Source of the DNA: Eubacteriales bacterium
GTDB lineage: Bacteria > Bacillota > Clostridia > Peptostreptococcales > Anaerovoracaceae
Reading direction: 5' to 3'
DNA length: 32,413 nt
Assembly: GCA_028706405.1 (NCBI GenBank)
Contig: JAQWBM010000028.1
Location: 1-32,413, forward strand
Shown here piece by piece: positions 16,427 to 24,910 of this stretch. Under the pieces are notes generated by a model. The model made no database searches and was not told where the DNA came from. It worked only from the letters and a program-made list of their open reading frames with translations. Numbering within the stretch: position 1 is the stretch's first letter; each line of letters opens with the position of its first letter. The position numbers and the translations under genes were made by a program.

Positions 16427-17267
16427 ATGGAAAGAAAAACCAAGCAACAAGTTCGGGGATTTAGAACGCAGGATGGAGCCGGAGTGAATTTGGTGCGTGT
16501 CTTAGGACATGGGACTGTTCAAGAATACGATCCGATTTTGATGCTCGACTCCTTTGACAGCACAAATCCCGATGATTATACAGCCGGCTTTCCCATGCAT
16601 CCGCACAGAGGCATCGAAACAATCAGCTATGTGTATCGCGGACAAATGACTCACAGGGACAGTTTGGGTAATACGGATACCATTGGAAACGGAGAGGTTC
16701 AATGGATGACGGCAGGCTCAGGTATTTTGCATGAAGAAAGGCTGCCGGCATCCGAAAGGCTGCTGGGCGTGCAGCTCTGGCTGAATCTTCCGGCAAAGGA
16801 TAAGATGGTTCCGCCGGTCTATCACAGCATTAAGAATTCTGAAATCGAAGAAATTGAGCTGGAGAACGGCAAGTTAAGACTGCTTGCAGGCGAATTTGCA
16901 GGCAAAAAAGGATATGCAAGCAAGTATCTTCCGTTGGACTATTTTGATATACACCTGAATGCCGGTGCTTCCGTCATTATAAATACAGAAGTAGAGAGTT
17001 CTGTCATGATTTTCACATTATCAGGCGATGCTTTACATTGGCGGCGAACTGATAAAAGAAAAAACAGCGGCAAAACTTACGGCAGGAAACAATGTGGCGA
17101 TAAAAACTGCGGATAAAAATGCCTAGGTACTATTTATTGGTTCAACGCTGTTAAATGAACCTGTTGCCTGGGGCGGACCGATTGTAATGAACACAAATTA
17201 GGAATTGCAGAAGGCATTTGATGACCTGAAGCAGGGGACTTTCCTGCAAAAAGAGATCTCTTATTAA
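16427..17267 (+). pseudogene. pirin-family protein, frameshifted and with two TAG stops
   Basis: The cupin core is clear: HPHRGIETISYVYRGQMTHR carries the metal-binding histidines, followed by EVQWMTAGSGILHEE. The frame breaks after LSGDAL at one extra base near 17036. In the shifted frame the pirin tail continues IGGELIKEKTAAKL ... VLFIGSTLLNEPVAWGGP and ends EISY at TAA 17267. It is interrupted by TAG at 17124 and 17199, both where Glu (GAG) is expected. The start is ATG 16427 with GGAGG 8 bases upstream. A shortened product ending at 17116 is possible. Confidence 0.85.
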
Positions 17268-17479
17268 AAAACGAGATAGATAGACAATGGTCTGTCTTTA
17301 GGGGTTTAAGTCGATTTTCAAACGTTATTATGCTGTCTGATTGGGACTTGGGCCGCCGACAGAAATTGCAGGTTGCCTTTATGATTGCTTGATGTATCCG
17401 AAAAAACGTATTCTATGTCTGGAGATGCGATTGACAAACACATTATCCATCTTAATGCAGCAGCTTTGCTTTAAACCGT
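17268..17479. other. intergenic region, no gene recognised
   Basis: The + strand shows scraps of open frame with several stops. This may be more decayed coding sequence, but I cannot assign it to any family. Confidence 0.3.
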
Positions 17480-17908
17480 TTATATAACATAGTTGCCGGA
17501 TGAAATATTTTTGGCCAGATCTCCCACCGTAATTCCCTCAAGGTAATCGCTTGTCAAGCGATCCAGCTCGATCCACATTGGAAGCGTTCTGCAATTTGCT
17601 GCCCGATCACATTTATTCTGCTCATTTTCAAGGCAGGCAACGGGAGCAAGAGTACCCTCCGTCAATTTCAACACGCTGCCAACGGTATATTCATTCGGAG
17701 AGCGGTTCAAGCGATAGCCGCCGCCCTTACCACGGAGCGCATCGACAAAACCGGCCTTTGAAAGCACTGTCATGATGCTTTCAAGATACTTTTGTGAAAT
17801 TTCCTGCCGTTTGGCAATGTCTTTCAATGGAATATACGCATCCGTATTGTGCTCCGTAAGATCTACCATTACACGAAGAGAATATCTTCCTTTTGTTGAT
17901 ATCATCAT
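17480..17908 (-). CDS. Rrf2-family (IscR/CymR-like) regulator
   Basis: This 142-residue winged-helix regulator has IPLKDIAKRQEISQKYLESI as recognition region and the wing GKGGGYRLNRSP. Three cysteines (Cys92, Cys100, Cys106) are spaced like the Fe-S ligands of IscR, so it may sense Fe-S status; CymR-type members without a cluster respond to cysteine synthesis instead. Start is ATG 17908 or 17905 with GGAGGTGC upstream. It is the last gene of the metY-nifS-nifU unit and is the obvious candidate to bind the inverted half-sites at 21202-21229. Confidence 0.92.
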   Translation of the reverse strand: MMISTKGRYSLRVMVDLTEHNTDAYIPLKDIAKRQEISQKYLESIMTVLSKAGFVDALRGKGGGYRLNRSPNEYTVGSVLKLTEGTLAPVACLENEQNKCDRAANCRTLPMWIELDRLTSDYLEGITVGDLAKNISSGNYVI

Positions 17909-17936
17909 AAATATAGCACCTCCATATCATAACCTA

Positions 17937-18350
17937 TTATACTGCAGGGCAGATAGGAGAATCAATTGGATATTCAATTCCGTTCTTGTCATAATAATCC
18001 TTGACCGCAGCCTTGATTGCTTCTTCCGCAAGAACCGAGCAGTGCATTTTGTATGCCGGAAGTCCGCCGAGGGCCTCAGCCACCGCTTTGTTCGTAACTG
18101 TCAGTACATCGGAAAGCGGTTTGCCTTTTATCATCTCTGTTGCCATAGAACTTGAGGCGATGGCCGAGCCGCAGCCGAAGGTTTCAAACTTTACGTCGGA
18201 GACCATTCCGTCTTTGATTTTCAAGTATATTTTCATGATATCGCCGCATTTGCCGTTGCCAACCTCGCCGATACCGTCCGCATCTTCAATAATCCCGACA
18301 TTTCTCGGATGTGTAAAATGATCCATTACTTTTTCACTGTATAATGCCAT
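17937..18350 (-). CDS. NifU/IscU-type Fe-S cluster scaffold
   Basis: This 137-residue scaffold keeps the three cluster-binding cysteines: GKCGD (Cys35), FGCGSA (Cys60) and MHCSVLAE (Cys104). It receives sulfur from the desulfurase encoded 17 bases upstream and passes Fe-S clusters to client proteins. It lacks the extra C-terminal domain of full NifU. It lies between nifS and the Rrf2 gene. Confidence 0.93.
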   Translation of the reverse strand: MALYSEKVMDHFTHPRNVGIIEDADGIGEVGNGKCGDIMKIYLKIKDGMVSDVKFETFGCGSAIASSSMATEMIKGKPLSDVLTVTNKAVAEALGGLPAYKMHCSVLAEEAIKAAVKDYYDKNGIEYPIDSPICPAV

Positions 18351-18367
18351 AAAGATGATCCTTTCTC

Positions 18368-19555
18368 TTAAAGAATAAACTTCTTTTTGCTTTCCTTAAG
18401 GTCACGCCAGACGGGCGACATATTGCGCAGGTATGCTACCACTTCCGGGACGGCCTTCAGGATATGCGCAGCTTCTTCTTCCGTGTTCCATTTGCTAAGC
18501 GATAAACGAAGTGATCCGTGCGCGATTTCGTGCGATCTGCCGATGGCGAGAAGTACATGGCTCGGATCAAGCGAACCCGATGTGCAGGCGGAGCCAGACG
18601 AAGCAGAGACGTTTTTCTGATCAAGCAAAAGAAGGAGTGACTCACCTTCGATGCCCTCGAAGCAGAAATTCACGTTGCCGGGAAGCCTTGGCTCGCGGGC
18701 GCCGTTCAAAATTGAATGCGGTATTTTTGAAAGCCCATCGATAAGCTTGTCCCGAAGTGCGGAAATCTTTGCGGAGTTTTTGTCGATATACCCGCAGGCT
18801 TCTTCAAAAGCCGCCGCCATTCCCATAATAGCGGGAACATTTTCCGTTCCCGCGCGCTTGCCGCGCTCCTGCGCGCCGCCTTCGATGATGTTGGTGAGCT
18901 GAATGCCCTTCCGCGCATAGAGGGCGCCGATGCCTTTCGGACCGTGAAACTTATGCGCGGAGAGCGAAAGCATATCTATATTCTGTTTTTTTACGTCAAT
19001 GTGCAAATGTCCCGCAGCCTGTACCGCATCGGTATGAAAAAGCACGCACTTTTCCTTGCAGACCGCGCCGATTTCGGCAATCGGCTGTATGGTGCCGATC
19101 TCGTTGTTGGCGTACATGACCGTCACAAGGCAGGTGTCTTCACGGATTGCGGATGCGACTTGCTCCTTGGTTACAATCCCGTTTTCATGTACGTTGAGCA
19201 GCGTGATTTCAAAGCCTTGCTTTTCAAGCTTATTAAGCGTGTGAAGCACCGCGTGATGCTCGAACTCTGTTGAAATTATGTGCTTCTTGCCCTTCTTTTC
19301 TCCGAGTGCGGCGGCAGAAATAATCGCCTGATTATCGGCTTCGCTACCGCCGGAGGTGAACGTAATTTCCCGCGCCTCGCAACCAAGGCACTTTGCCGTG
19401 GTTTCTCTTGCCCTTTGCAAGGCTTCAGCAGCCGCCTGCCCGATTGAATAAAGGCTTGACGGGTTGCCGTAGAGCGCTTCCATGTACGGCAACATGGCGT
19501 CTATTGCCGTGCGGCTCATCTTTGTGGTTGCCGCATTATCCACATATACTTTCAT
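18368..19555 (-). CDS. cysteine desulfurase (NifS/IscS family)
   Basis: This 395-residue PLP enzyme takes sulfur from L-cysteine. The PLP lysine is Lys202 in [12 protein letters not shown], and the catalytic cysteine is Cys324 in [16 protein letters not shown], placed as in group I NifS/IscS enzymes. It has [10 protein letters not shown] and [10 protein letters not shown] segments as expected. The start is ATG 19555 with GAAAGGA upstream. It precedes nifU by 17 bases, as in clostridial Fe-S operons. Confidence 0.93.
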   Translation of the reverse strand: MKVYVDNAATTKMSRTAIDAMLPYMEALYGNPSSLYSIGQAAAEALQRARETTAKCLGCEAREITFTSGGSEADNQAIISAAALGEKKGKKHIISTEFEHHAVLHTLNKLEKQGFEITLLNVHENGIVTKEQVASAIREDTCLVTVMYANNEIGTIQPIAEIGAVCKEKCVLFHTDAVQAAGHLHIDVKKQNIDMLSLSAHKFHGPKGIGALYARKGIQLTNIIEGGAQERGKRAGTENVPAIMGMAAAFEEACGYIDKNSAKISALRDKLIDGLSKIPHSILNGAREPRLPGNVNFCFEGIEGESLLLLLDQKNVSASSGSACTSGSLDPSHVLLAIGRSHEIAHGSLRLSLSKWNTEEEAAHILKAVPEVVAYLRNMSPVWRDLKESKKKFIL

Positions 19556-19735
19556 TAATGGCCATTCCTTTCGCTTGAACGATAACTCGTTCCTTCAGTC
19601 AGTGAAGCGTAAGCGACCATCCGTATTTTTCGTAGGTTGCTTTCGCTAACTGATCCGGGCTTCGCCTTTTACGCCGCTTCGGATCAATCTGCAAACAATG
19701 GGATGGAAAGATACCGTTAATTTTTTCATCAGCGT
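19556..19735 (-). other. structured spacer between metY and nifS
   Basis: Two inverted repeats are visible: GATCCG/CGGATC (19652-19657 and 19680-19685) and GAACGA/TCGTTC (19577-19582 and 19587-19592). There is no clear T-run or promoter. The repeats could shape the messenger and tune nifS expression relative to metY. Confidence 0.4.
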
Positions 19736-19738
19736 CAT
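19646..19738 (-). CDS. possible 30-residue peptide downstream of metY
   Basis: ATG 19738 begins 17 bases after the metY stop, with AAGGAGA well placed at about 19747-19753. The peptide MTLMKKLTVSFHPIVCRLIR... is basic, has one cysteine and ends at TAG 19646. It may be a real small protein or only a leader affecting nifS. No known family is recognised. Confidence 0.35.
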   Translation of the reverse strand: MTLMKKLTVSFHPIVCRLIRSGVKGEARIS

Positions 19739-19754
19739 AACGTTTATCTCCTTA

Positions 19755-21044
19755 TCATTTTATTGAATCGAAACCGTGCTCAAGGTCGGTGATGATATCG
19801 TCAATATGTTCCGTGCCGATCGAGAGTCTTACCGTTGTAGGCTTAATGCCTGCCCGAAGCAATTCCTCATATGTGAGCTGCGAATGCGTAGTTGAAGCAG
19901 GATGGATGACAAGCGACTTTACATCAGCGACGTTTGCGAGCAGCGAGAAGAGCTCAAGAGATTCCGTAAATTTCTTGGCCTGTTCTTCAGAACCCTTGAT
20001 TTCAAACGTAAAAATCGATGCGCCGCCGCGCGGATAATATCTGTTATAAAGCTCCTTTGCCTTTCCTGATGCCAGGGAGGGGTGGTTGACCCGTTCGACC
20101 TGCGGATGGTTTTTGAGGTACTCTACTACCTTAAGCGCGTTTTCCGCGTGACGTTCGACGCGGAGCGAAAGCGTTTCCAGTCCCTGCAAGAGCAAAAATG
20201 AGTTGAACGGGCTGATGGTCGCACCGGTATCCCTCATCAGAGTGGTGCGTATTTTTATGATATACGCGAGGTTTCCCACCGCTTCCGTAAAGGTGATACC
20301 GTGATAAGACGGGTTTGGTTTGGAAAGGCCGGGGAACTTATCGTTCTGCGCCCAGTCGAATTTTCCGTCATCAATGATCACACCTCCCATCACCGTTCCA
20401 TGACCGCCGATAAATTTCGTTGCCGAGTGGACAACGATGTTCGCTCCGTATTCGATGGGTTTGAATAAATACGGCGTTGCGAATGTGTTGTCAACAATAA
20501 CGGGAATACCGTTTCTGTGAGCGATTTCCGAAACCGCTTCAAGGTCGATGATATCGGAGTTTGGATTTCCGAGCGATTCGAGAAATATCGCCTTCGTATT
20601 CGCCCTTACGGCTTTTTCGAAATTTTCAGGATCGCTTCCGTCCACAAATGTGGTTTCGATTCCTGATTCGCTCAAGGTGTTGGCAAAAAGGTTGTATGTA
20701 CCGCCGTATATCGTTTCTGAGGAGACAATATGGTCGCCCGTTCTTGTGATATTCTGCACAGCATATGTAATTGCTGCTGCGCCGGTAGCAGTGGCAAGCG
20801 CTCCTGCGCCGCCTTCCAGCGCTGCGATGCGCTTTTCAAATACATCCGATGTCGGATTCATCAGGCGTGTGTATATGTTACCGCCTTCAGTCAGTCCAAA
20901 CCGTCCAGCTGCCTGTGCGGAATCACGGAAAACGTATGAAGTGGTCGCGTAGATCGGAACCGCTCTTGCATCGGTGGCCGGATCGGGATTTTCCTGCCCT
21001 GCATGAAGTTGCAAGGTTTCAAATTTATATTGATTGTTCGGCAT
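19755..21044 (-). CDS. metY: O-acetylhomoserine sulfhydrylase/aminocarboxypropyltransferase (MetY)
   Basis: This 429-residue Cys/Met-metabolism PLP enzyme makes homocysteine from O-acetylhomoserine and sulfide, and some members also make cysteine. It shows ETLQLHAGQENPDPATDARA, YTRLMNPTSDVFEKRIAALE and the PLP lysine Lys210 in HSATKFIGGHGT. I start it at ATG 21044, where AAAGGAAATTC is the ribosome site; the longer frame to 21149 has none and crosses the leader. It is the first gene of the operon with nifS, nifU and the Rrf2 regulator, linking sulfide assimilation with Fe-S assembly. Confidence 0.9.
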   Translation of the reverse strand: MPNNQYKFETLQLHAGQENPDPATDARAVPIYATTSYVFRDSAQAAGRFGLTEGGNIYTRLMNPTSDVFEKRIAALEGGAGALATATGAAAITYAVQNITRTGDHIVSSETIYGGTYNLFANTLSESGIETTFVDGSDPENFEKAVRANTKAIFLESLGNPNSDIIDLEAVSEIAHRNGIPVIVDNTFATPYLFKPIEYGANIVVHSATKFIGGHGTVMGGVIIDDGKFDWAQNDKFPGLSKPNPSYHGITFTEAVGNLAYIIKIRTTLMRDTGATISPFNSFLLLQGLETLSLRVERHAENALKVVEYLKNHPQVERVNHPSLASGKAKELYNRYYPRGGASIFTFEIKGSEEQAKKFTESLELFSLLANVADVKSLVIHPASTTHSQLTYEELLRAGIKPTTVRLSIGTEHIDDIITDLEHGFDSIK

Positions 21045-21105
21045 ATGAATTTCCTTTCGTTTCAATGTGTTTATTTCTATACTCGGATCAACATCGGCAT
21101 ATTCG

Positions 21106-21162
21106 TCACATTCGCCCGAAACGAAAGTTTGCCCGTAAAAGGAGTTCAAAAATATTTCTCAT
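21106..21162 (-). CDS. possible 18-residue leader peptide before metY
   Basis: Inside the roughly 145-nt leader of the operon, ATG 21162 is preceded by GTAGGTAA and encodes MRNIFELLLRANFRFGRM, ending at TGA 21106. It may be a regulatory upstream ORF, but no cysteine or methionine run is present that would show a classical attenuation mechanism. Confidence 0.3.
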   Translation of the reverse strand: MRNIFELLLRANFRFGRM

Positions 21163-21195
21163 AATCATTACCTACCATTCTTATAGATTAATAGG

Positions 21196-21229
21196 ATTCT
21201 AACAGGTAATACCTATGATGTCAATAGGT
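21196..21229 (-). promoter_or_regulatory. metY operon promoter with overlapping Rrf2-like operator
   Basis: On the minus strand, TTGACA (21224-21219), 17 bases, then TAGAAT (21201-21196). Overlapping it on the + strand are three alternating half-sites: ACAGGT (21202-21207), ACCTAT (21211-21216) and ATAGGT (21224-21229), giving one perfect 6-bp inverted repeat with a 7-base spacer and a second with one mismatch. A repressor here would block the polymerase; the Rrf2 protein encoded at the operon end is the likely binder. Confidence 0.7.
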
Positions 21230-21497
21230 AAATGTAAATTATACTGGTTATATTCATGCGGCTTCAAAACATACCAAATACCGCCGTATCTTTCCTCACC
21301 ACAGGGTGGAGAGGGAGCAAAATCAGCGGTGCTGCATATGAGGAAGTAAGAAGTAAGAGATTCACTTTGAGCGCCGTTCTTCAACTGTCAAGGGGTTGGT
21401 AAAACTGGAAGTGGGGCCGGTTAACGAATAGCGGAAATGTGGCAACATTGCCTGGTTTCAGGATTGCTGACAAATTTTGATGAAGCCATCAGAATCA
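21230..21497. other. non-coding region between metY promoter and comFB
   Basis: I find no supported gene. Composition is richer in G+C around 21380-21430 than nearby, and short frames show frequent stops, which may mark an old insertion remnant. Confidence 0.35.
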
Positions 21498-21854
21498 TCA
21501 AAGGTTATCATGTTTCGGGGATTCCTTCACTATGAGACATGCCTTAATCAACTCCGATACAATATCTGTCTCCATCTGCATCTTGAAAGAATCAAGCTGT
21601 ATGTACTGCTTCCCAGCATCCGAAGTAACGTATTTTGCAGGCAAATTGTTCAGGGCTATAGCCAAAACATCAGCAGTACAGCTTCTACAATTGCATATTT
21701 GCATTTGCTTCATTAACTCAAAAACCTTTTCGTAAGCCAGCACTTCTACAACATTGACAACGATATTCTTTTCGATCAGTGAGCTTTGCAGCTTTTTTAT
21801 ACGTTGCGCCCGTTCTGTTTCCGAAATATTTTCATTGTTTATTTCATGGATCAT
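21498..21854 (-). CDS. ComFB-family protein
   Basis: This protein of about 118 residues matches the late-competence ComFB family by NVVEVLAYEKVFELMKQM, the CNCRSCTADVLAIALNNLP block with three cysteines, and AKYVTSD. Its biochemical role is not established; in the family the cysteines probably bind metal, and some cyanobacterial relatives bind cyclic dinucleotides. I prefer ATG 21854 (MIHEIN) because GGGTGA lies upstream; ATG 21869 is an alternative. It stands alone and is divergent from the sirtuin operon. Confidence 0.85.
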   Translation of the reverse strand: MIHEINNENISETERAQRIKKLQSSLIEKNIVVNVVEVLAYEKVFELMKQMQICNCRSCTADVLAIALNNLPAKYVTSDAGKQYIQLDSFKMQMETDIVSELIKACLIVKESPKHDNL

Positions 21855-21996
21855 TATTATCACCCGCATTGTATTAATAAAATAGCGCTAATTTATTGGT
21901 TTCAAATATTTATACCTTAATATTGTACACTAGTTTTATGGAATAATCTATGGGTTTTTCCGAATCTTTTTCTGATATGATAAAAGAGGAAGCTGC

Positions 21997-22034
21997 AAAT
22001 TGTCACATGTTTTGACAGTTAAGCTTGACAATTT
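21997..22034. promoter_or_regulatory. inverted repeat in the comFB-sirtuin intergenic region
   Basis: The 9-bp arms AAATTGTCA (21997-22005) and TGACAATTT (22026-22034) are separated by 20 bases. The repeat includes TTGACA-like text but no matching -10. It may be a second operator or a transcript hairpin for the divergent genes. Confidence 0.4.
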
Positions 22035-22068
22035 AGGAACGTACAATGAGCCTCCCAAATAACATACA

Positions 22069-22113
22069 AGAAAATGTTCTACAGTCGAAAATTTTCTGCG
22101 GATGCGCTATAAT
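22069..22113 (+). promoter_or_regulatory. sirtuin operon promoter with 29-bp inverted-repeat operator
   Basis: Arms AGAAAATGTTC (22069-22079) and GAAAATTTTCT (22087-22097) flank TACAGTC; one position does not pair. The -35 TCGAAA (22085-22090) lies inside it and TATAAT is at 22108-22113, 17 bases further. The same architecture occurs at 24786-24830. Transcription should begin near 22120, immediately before the ribosome site, which fixes the gene start downstream. Confidence 0.75.
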
Positions 22114-22135
22114 AGTGATACAGAGAGGAGGTATG

Positions 22136-22864
22136 ATGTATATGGTTGATAGTAAAAAGATTGAGAAGCTCAGTCAGCTCTTAAAAGAATCACGATATAC
22201 TGTAGTATTGACAGGAGCCGGTATTTCAACCGAGAGCGGTGTGCCGGATTTCAGATCGAAGGATGGATGGTGGAAAAGAATTAATCCTTCGGAAGTGGCA
22301 GCTATTGAAGCTCTTGAAAACAACTATGAACTCTTCAGAGAATTTTATAAGTACAGGATCAAGCTTTTAAAGAGCAGCAATTTCAACACCGGACATAAGA
22401 TTTTAGCTGACTGGGAAAAAGAAGGCATAATCAAAGCAATTGCGACTCAAAATGTAGACGGATTTCATACAGAAGCAGGCAGTAAGAAAGTATATGAACT
22501 TCACGGCTCCATTAGCGATATAGGTTGTTCCTCGTGCAGTAAAGGGAATCAAACAGAAAACTTAATGAATGATAAGCTATGCGAAGAATGCGGAGGAAAG
22601 TTAAGGCCGGGAGTTGTCTTGTTCGGTGAAAGCCTTCCATCAAGTGTATGGGAGAAAGCCTATGAAGAAATAGCTGAATCTGACCTGCTGATAGTTATCG
22701 GCACAAGTCTGAACGTGAGCCCGGTCAATAGTTTGCCTTTTGCAGCTAAAGGGAAAAAGGTATTAATTAATAAGGACAAAACTCAATTTGATAATATATT
22801 TGACCTTGTTGTAAATGAAAGCATCGGCATTGTTCTCAATGCTGTCAATGATGTTATGAACTAG
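22136..22864 (+). CDS. sirtuin, NAD-dependent protein deacylase (Sir2 family)
   Basis: This cytoplasmic enzyme of about 242 residues removes acyl groups from lysines using NAD. It has VLTGAGISTESGVPDFRS (NAD site), TQNVDGFHTEAG (Asn and Asp of the active site), the catalytic His in YELHGS, a zinc ribbon with CSSC and CEEC, and IGTSLNVSP. The start is ATG 22136 or 22142; GGAGG at 22127-22131 allows both, and the promoter excludes the longer frame from 22046. It is followed 6 bases later by a ZIP transporter. The operator shared with the acyl-CoA ligase operon suggests those ligases as substrates. Confidence 0.93.
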   Translation: MYMVDSKKIEKLSQLLKESRYTVVLTGAGISTESGVPDFRSKDGWWKRINPSEVAAIEALENNYELFREFYKYRIKLLKSSNFNTGHKILADWEKEGIIKAIATQNVDGFHTEAGSKKVYELHGSISDIGCSSCSKGNQTENLMNDKLCEECGGKLRPGVVLFGESLPSSVWEKAYEEIAESDLLIVIGTSLNVSPVNSLPFAAKGKKVLINKDKTQFDNIFDLVVNESIGIVLNAVNDVMN

Positions 22865-22870
22865 AAAGGA

Positions 22871-23689
22871 TTGATTGTTATAGACTTTTCGAATGTATTA
22901 TTTGCATTTTCCCTAACGCTTTTTGCCGGTCTTTCTACAGGTATAGGCAGTGCGCTTGCTTTACTTACAAAGAAAACCAGCGCTGGATTTCTTTCGATGT
23001 CATTAGGATTTTCAGCAGGTGTTATGATTTATGTTTCGTTTGCCGAAATACTTGTGAAAGCGAATGATGCTTTGATATCCGCTCTTGGAGCTAAGGCCGG
23101 GTCATGGGCTGCTGCAGGGGGATTTTTCTTCGGGATATTGTTTGTGGGAATGATTGATAAATTGATACCTTCAACAGAAAACCCCCATGAATTACATACT
23201 GTTGAAGAAATGGACGGCAAGAGTGAAGAACACAAGTCAAAACTAATGCGTATGGGATTGTTCACTGCATTTGCAATAGCGATGCATAACTTCCCTGAAG
23301 GTCTGGCGACATTTGCGGCTGCATTGAGCGACCCGAAGCTGGGTATATCTATAGCTGTTGCGATTGCAATTCATAACATTCCGGAAGGCATTGCGGTTGC
23401 GGTTCCTATATTCTATGCGACAGGAAGCAGAAAAAAAGCGTTTAAACTGTCCTTTTTATCAGGACTATCAGAACCTGTCGGAGCATTGATAGGATTTCTG
23501 ATTTTATACAGCTTCTTTAATGACGTCATGTTCGGAGTTATCTTTGCTGCAGTAGCCGGTATTATGGTTTATATCAGCCTTGATGAACTCTTGCCGGCGG
23601 CCAAAGAATATGGAGAACATCACCTTGCCATTTATGGATTGATTGCCGGTATGGCAGTTATGGCTGTGAGTCTGTTGTTGTTTATCTAA
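22871..23689 (+). CDS. ZIP-family metal transporter (ZupT-like)
   Basis: This membrane protein of about 272 residues has eight or so hydrophobic segments. It carries the two ZIP metal-site helices [16 protein letters not shown] and [16 protein letters not shown], as in ZupT importers of zinc and other divalent metals. The acidic, His-containing loop near residues 100-125 lies between segments, as usual. Start TTG 22871 is provisional: AAGGA lies almost directly in front of it. It is cotranscribed with the sirtuin, itself a zinc protein. Confidence 0.9.
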   Translation: MIVIDFSNVLFAFSLTLFAGLSTGIGSALALLTKKTSAGFLSMSLGFSAGVMIYVSFAEILVKANDALISALGAKAGSWAAAGGFFFGILFVGMIDKLIPSTENPHELHTVEEMDGKSEEHKSKLMRMGLFTAFAIAMHNFPEGLATFAAALSDPKLGISIAVAIAIHNIPEGIAVAVPIFYATGSRKKAFKLSFLSGLSEPVGALIGFLILYSFFNDVMFGVIFAAVAGIMVYISLDELLPAAKEYGEHHLAIYGLIAGMAVMAVSLLLFI

Positions 23690-23753
23690 TGTTGATTTTA
23701 TCAATTCCGTTAACTATATTTATATGAGATAAGAAAAGACGGGAGTGTTATTT

Positions 23754-24698
23754 TTGAGTAGGGAAAAATTAGTAGGGAATATGCTGTTAATGCTGACCTC
23801 AATTCTCTGGGGATCGGCTTTTGTTGCGCAAAGAGTGGGAATGGACTATGTGGGTCCCCTTACCTTTGGCGCGGTAAGATTCATTCTGGCTGCTTTGGTA
23901 TTGATTCCGGTAATACATTTCTTCGAAAAAGGTATCAGAAAAAAGCTTGAGAAGGCTGCGGGTACAGTGCAAAAGAAAATACCATTTTTCCCGGAGGATA
24001 TAGATGAAAGAAATACATTGATCAAAGCGGGGGTTGTGTGCGGATGTGTTATATTTTGCGGAACAACGCTGCAGCAATTTGGACTTGTCTTTACAACTGC
24101 AGGAAAGGCGGGGTTTATCACAGCCTTATACATAGTGTTGGTTCCTATTTTCAGCTTGTTTTTAAGGCGTATACCCAGCCTCAAATGCTGGATCGGAGTG
24201 GCCTTCGGAGCAGTAGGGCTGTATTTCCTTACCATAACAGAAGAATTCACCATAGCCTTCGGCGATCTGGTCGTTCTGATAGGAGCAGGCTTTTGGGCAG
24301 TACATCTTTTAGCGATTGACTATTTTATATCAAGAAAAGTCGATGCCCTGAAGCTTTCTTTTTTACAGTTTAGCGTTTGTGCTATTCTTAGTACAATAGC
24401 AGCATTGATTTTTCAGGAAATTTCTATTAAGGCAATCATTGCATGTACAATTCCAATCTTATACGCTGGTGTGCTGTCAGGAGGAGTAGGATTTACCCTG
24501 CAAATAATTGGGCAAAAGCACACAAATCCTACAGTAGCATCTTTATTGTTAAGCATGGAAGCAGTCTTTGGTGCATTATTCGGATTTTTGCTCTTAGATG
24601 AAATCATGAATATGAGAGAAATCTTTGGATGTATTTTAATGTTCAGCGCTATCATCATTTCCCAATTGCCTGACAAAAGAGAAATGGGGACATCCTGA
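23754..24698 (+). CDS. EamA/DMT-superfamily transporter
   Basis: This protein of about 314 residues has ten predicted membrane segments in two EamA repeats (first opening with MLLMLTSILWGSAFVAQRVG, second with GDLVVLIGAGFWAVHLLAID). The substrate cannot be told from sequence; relatives export amino acids or metabolites. I choose TTG 23754 with GGGAG 8 bases upstream over GTG 23745. It is the last gene of the sirtuin operon and is followed by a terminator. Confidence 0.88.
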   Translation: MSREKLVGNMLLMLTSILWGSAFVAQRVGMDYVGPLTFGAVRFILAALVLIPVIHFFEKGIRKKLEKAAGTVQKKIPFFPEDIDERNTLIKAGVVCGCVIFCGTTLQQFGLVFTTAGKAGFITALYIVLVPIFSLFLRRIPSLKCWIGVAFGAVGLYFLTITEEFTIAFGDLVVLIGAGFWAVHLLAIDYFISRKVDALKLSFLQFSVCAILSTIAALIFQEISIKAIIACTIPILYAGVLSGGVGFTLQIIGQKHTNPTVASLLLSMEAVFGALFGFLLLDEIMNMREIFGCILMFSAIIISQLPDKREMGTS

Positions 24699-24757
24699 TA
24701 ATAAAATTGCGGATGAATGAACCATCAATTATATTTGAAAATTTTAAATTGTAAAAA

Positions 24758-24777
24758 CGGCCAATCGGCCGCTTTTT
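24758..24777 (+). terminator. terminator of the sirtuin operon
   Basis: CGGCC and GGCCG form a short G+C-rich stem with an AATC loop, followed by CTTTTT, 60 bases after the EamA stop and just before the next operon's operator. Confidence 0.7.
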
Positions 24778-24785
24778 AGCATATA

Positions 24786-24830
24786 AGAAAAATTTCTACA
24801 GTCGAAATTTTTCTGTTTAAGCCTTATAAT
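24786..24830 (+). promoter_or_regulatory. acyl-CoA ligase operon promoter with perfect 29-bp operator
   Basis: Arms AGAAAAATTTC (24786-24796) and GAAATTTTTCT (24804-24814) are a perfect inverted repeat around TACAGTC. The -35 TCGAAA (24802-24807) is inside it and TATAAT is at 24825-24830 after 17 bases. Spacing and sequence match the sirtuin promoter. The form is that of a TetR- or GntR-type repressor site; no such regulator is in the window. Confidence 0.8.
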
Positions 24831-24910
24831 AAACACTCAAATTCTAATAATATTGATTGTGCTTATATAAAATGATAAAATATCTTATTCAACGATGCGG
24901 AGGTGCTTCT

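Noticed and set aside
21045..21149. N-terminal extension of MetY
   Set aside because: No ribosome site at ATG 21149, and the added residues do not resemble the family; ATG 21044 has a good site.
22046..22135. N-terminal extension of the sirtuin
   Set aside because: It crosses the operator and the -10 box, so it lies upstream of the likely transcript start.
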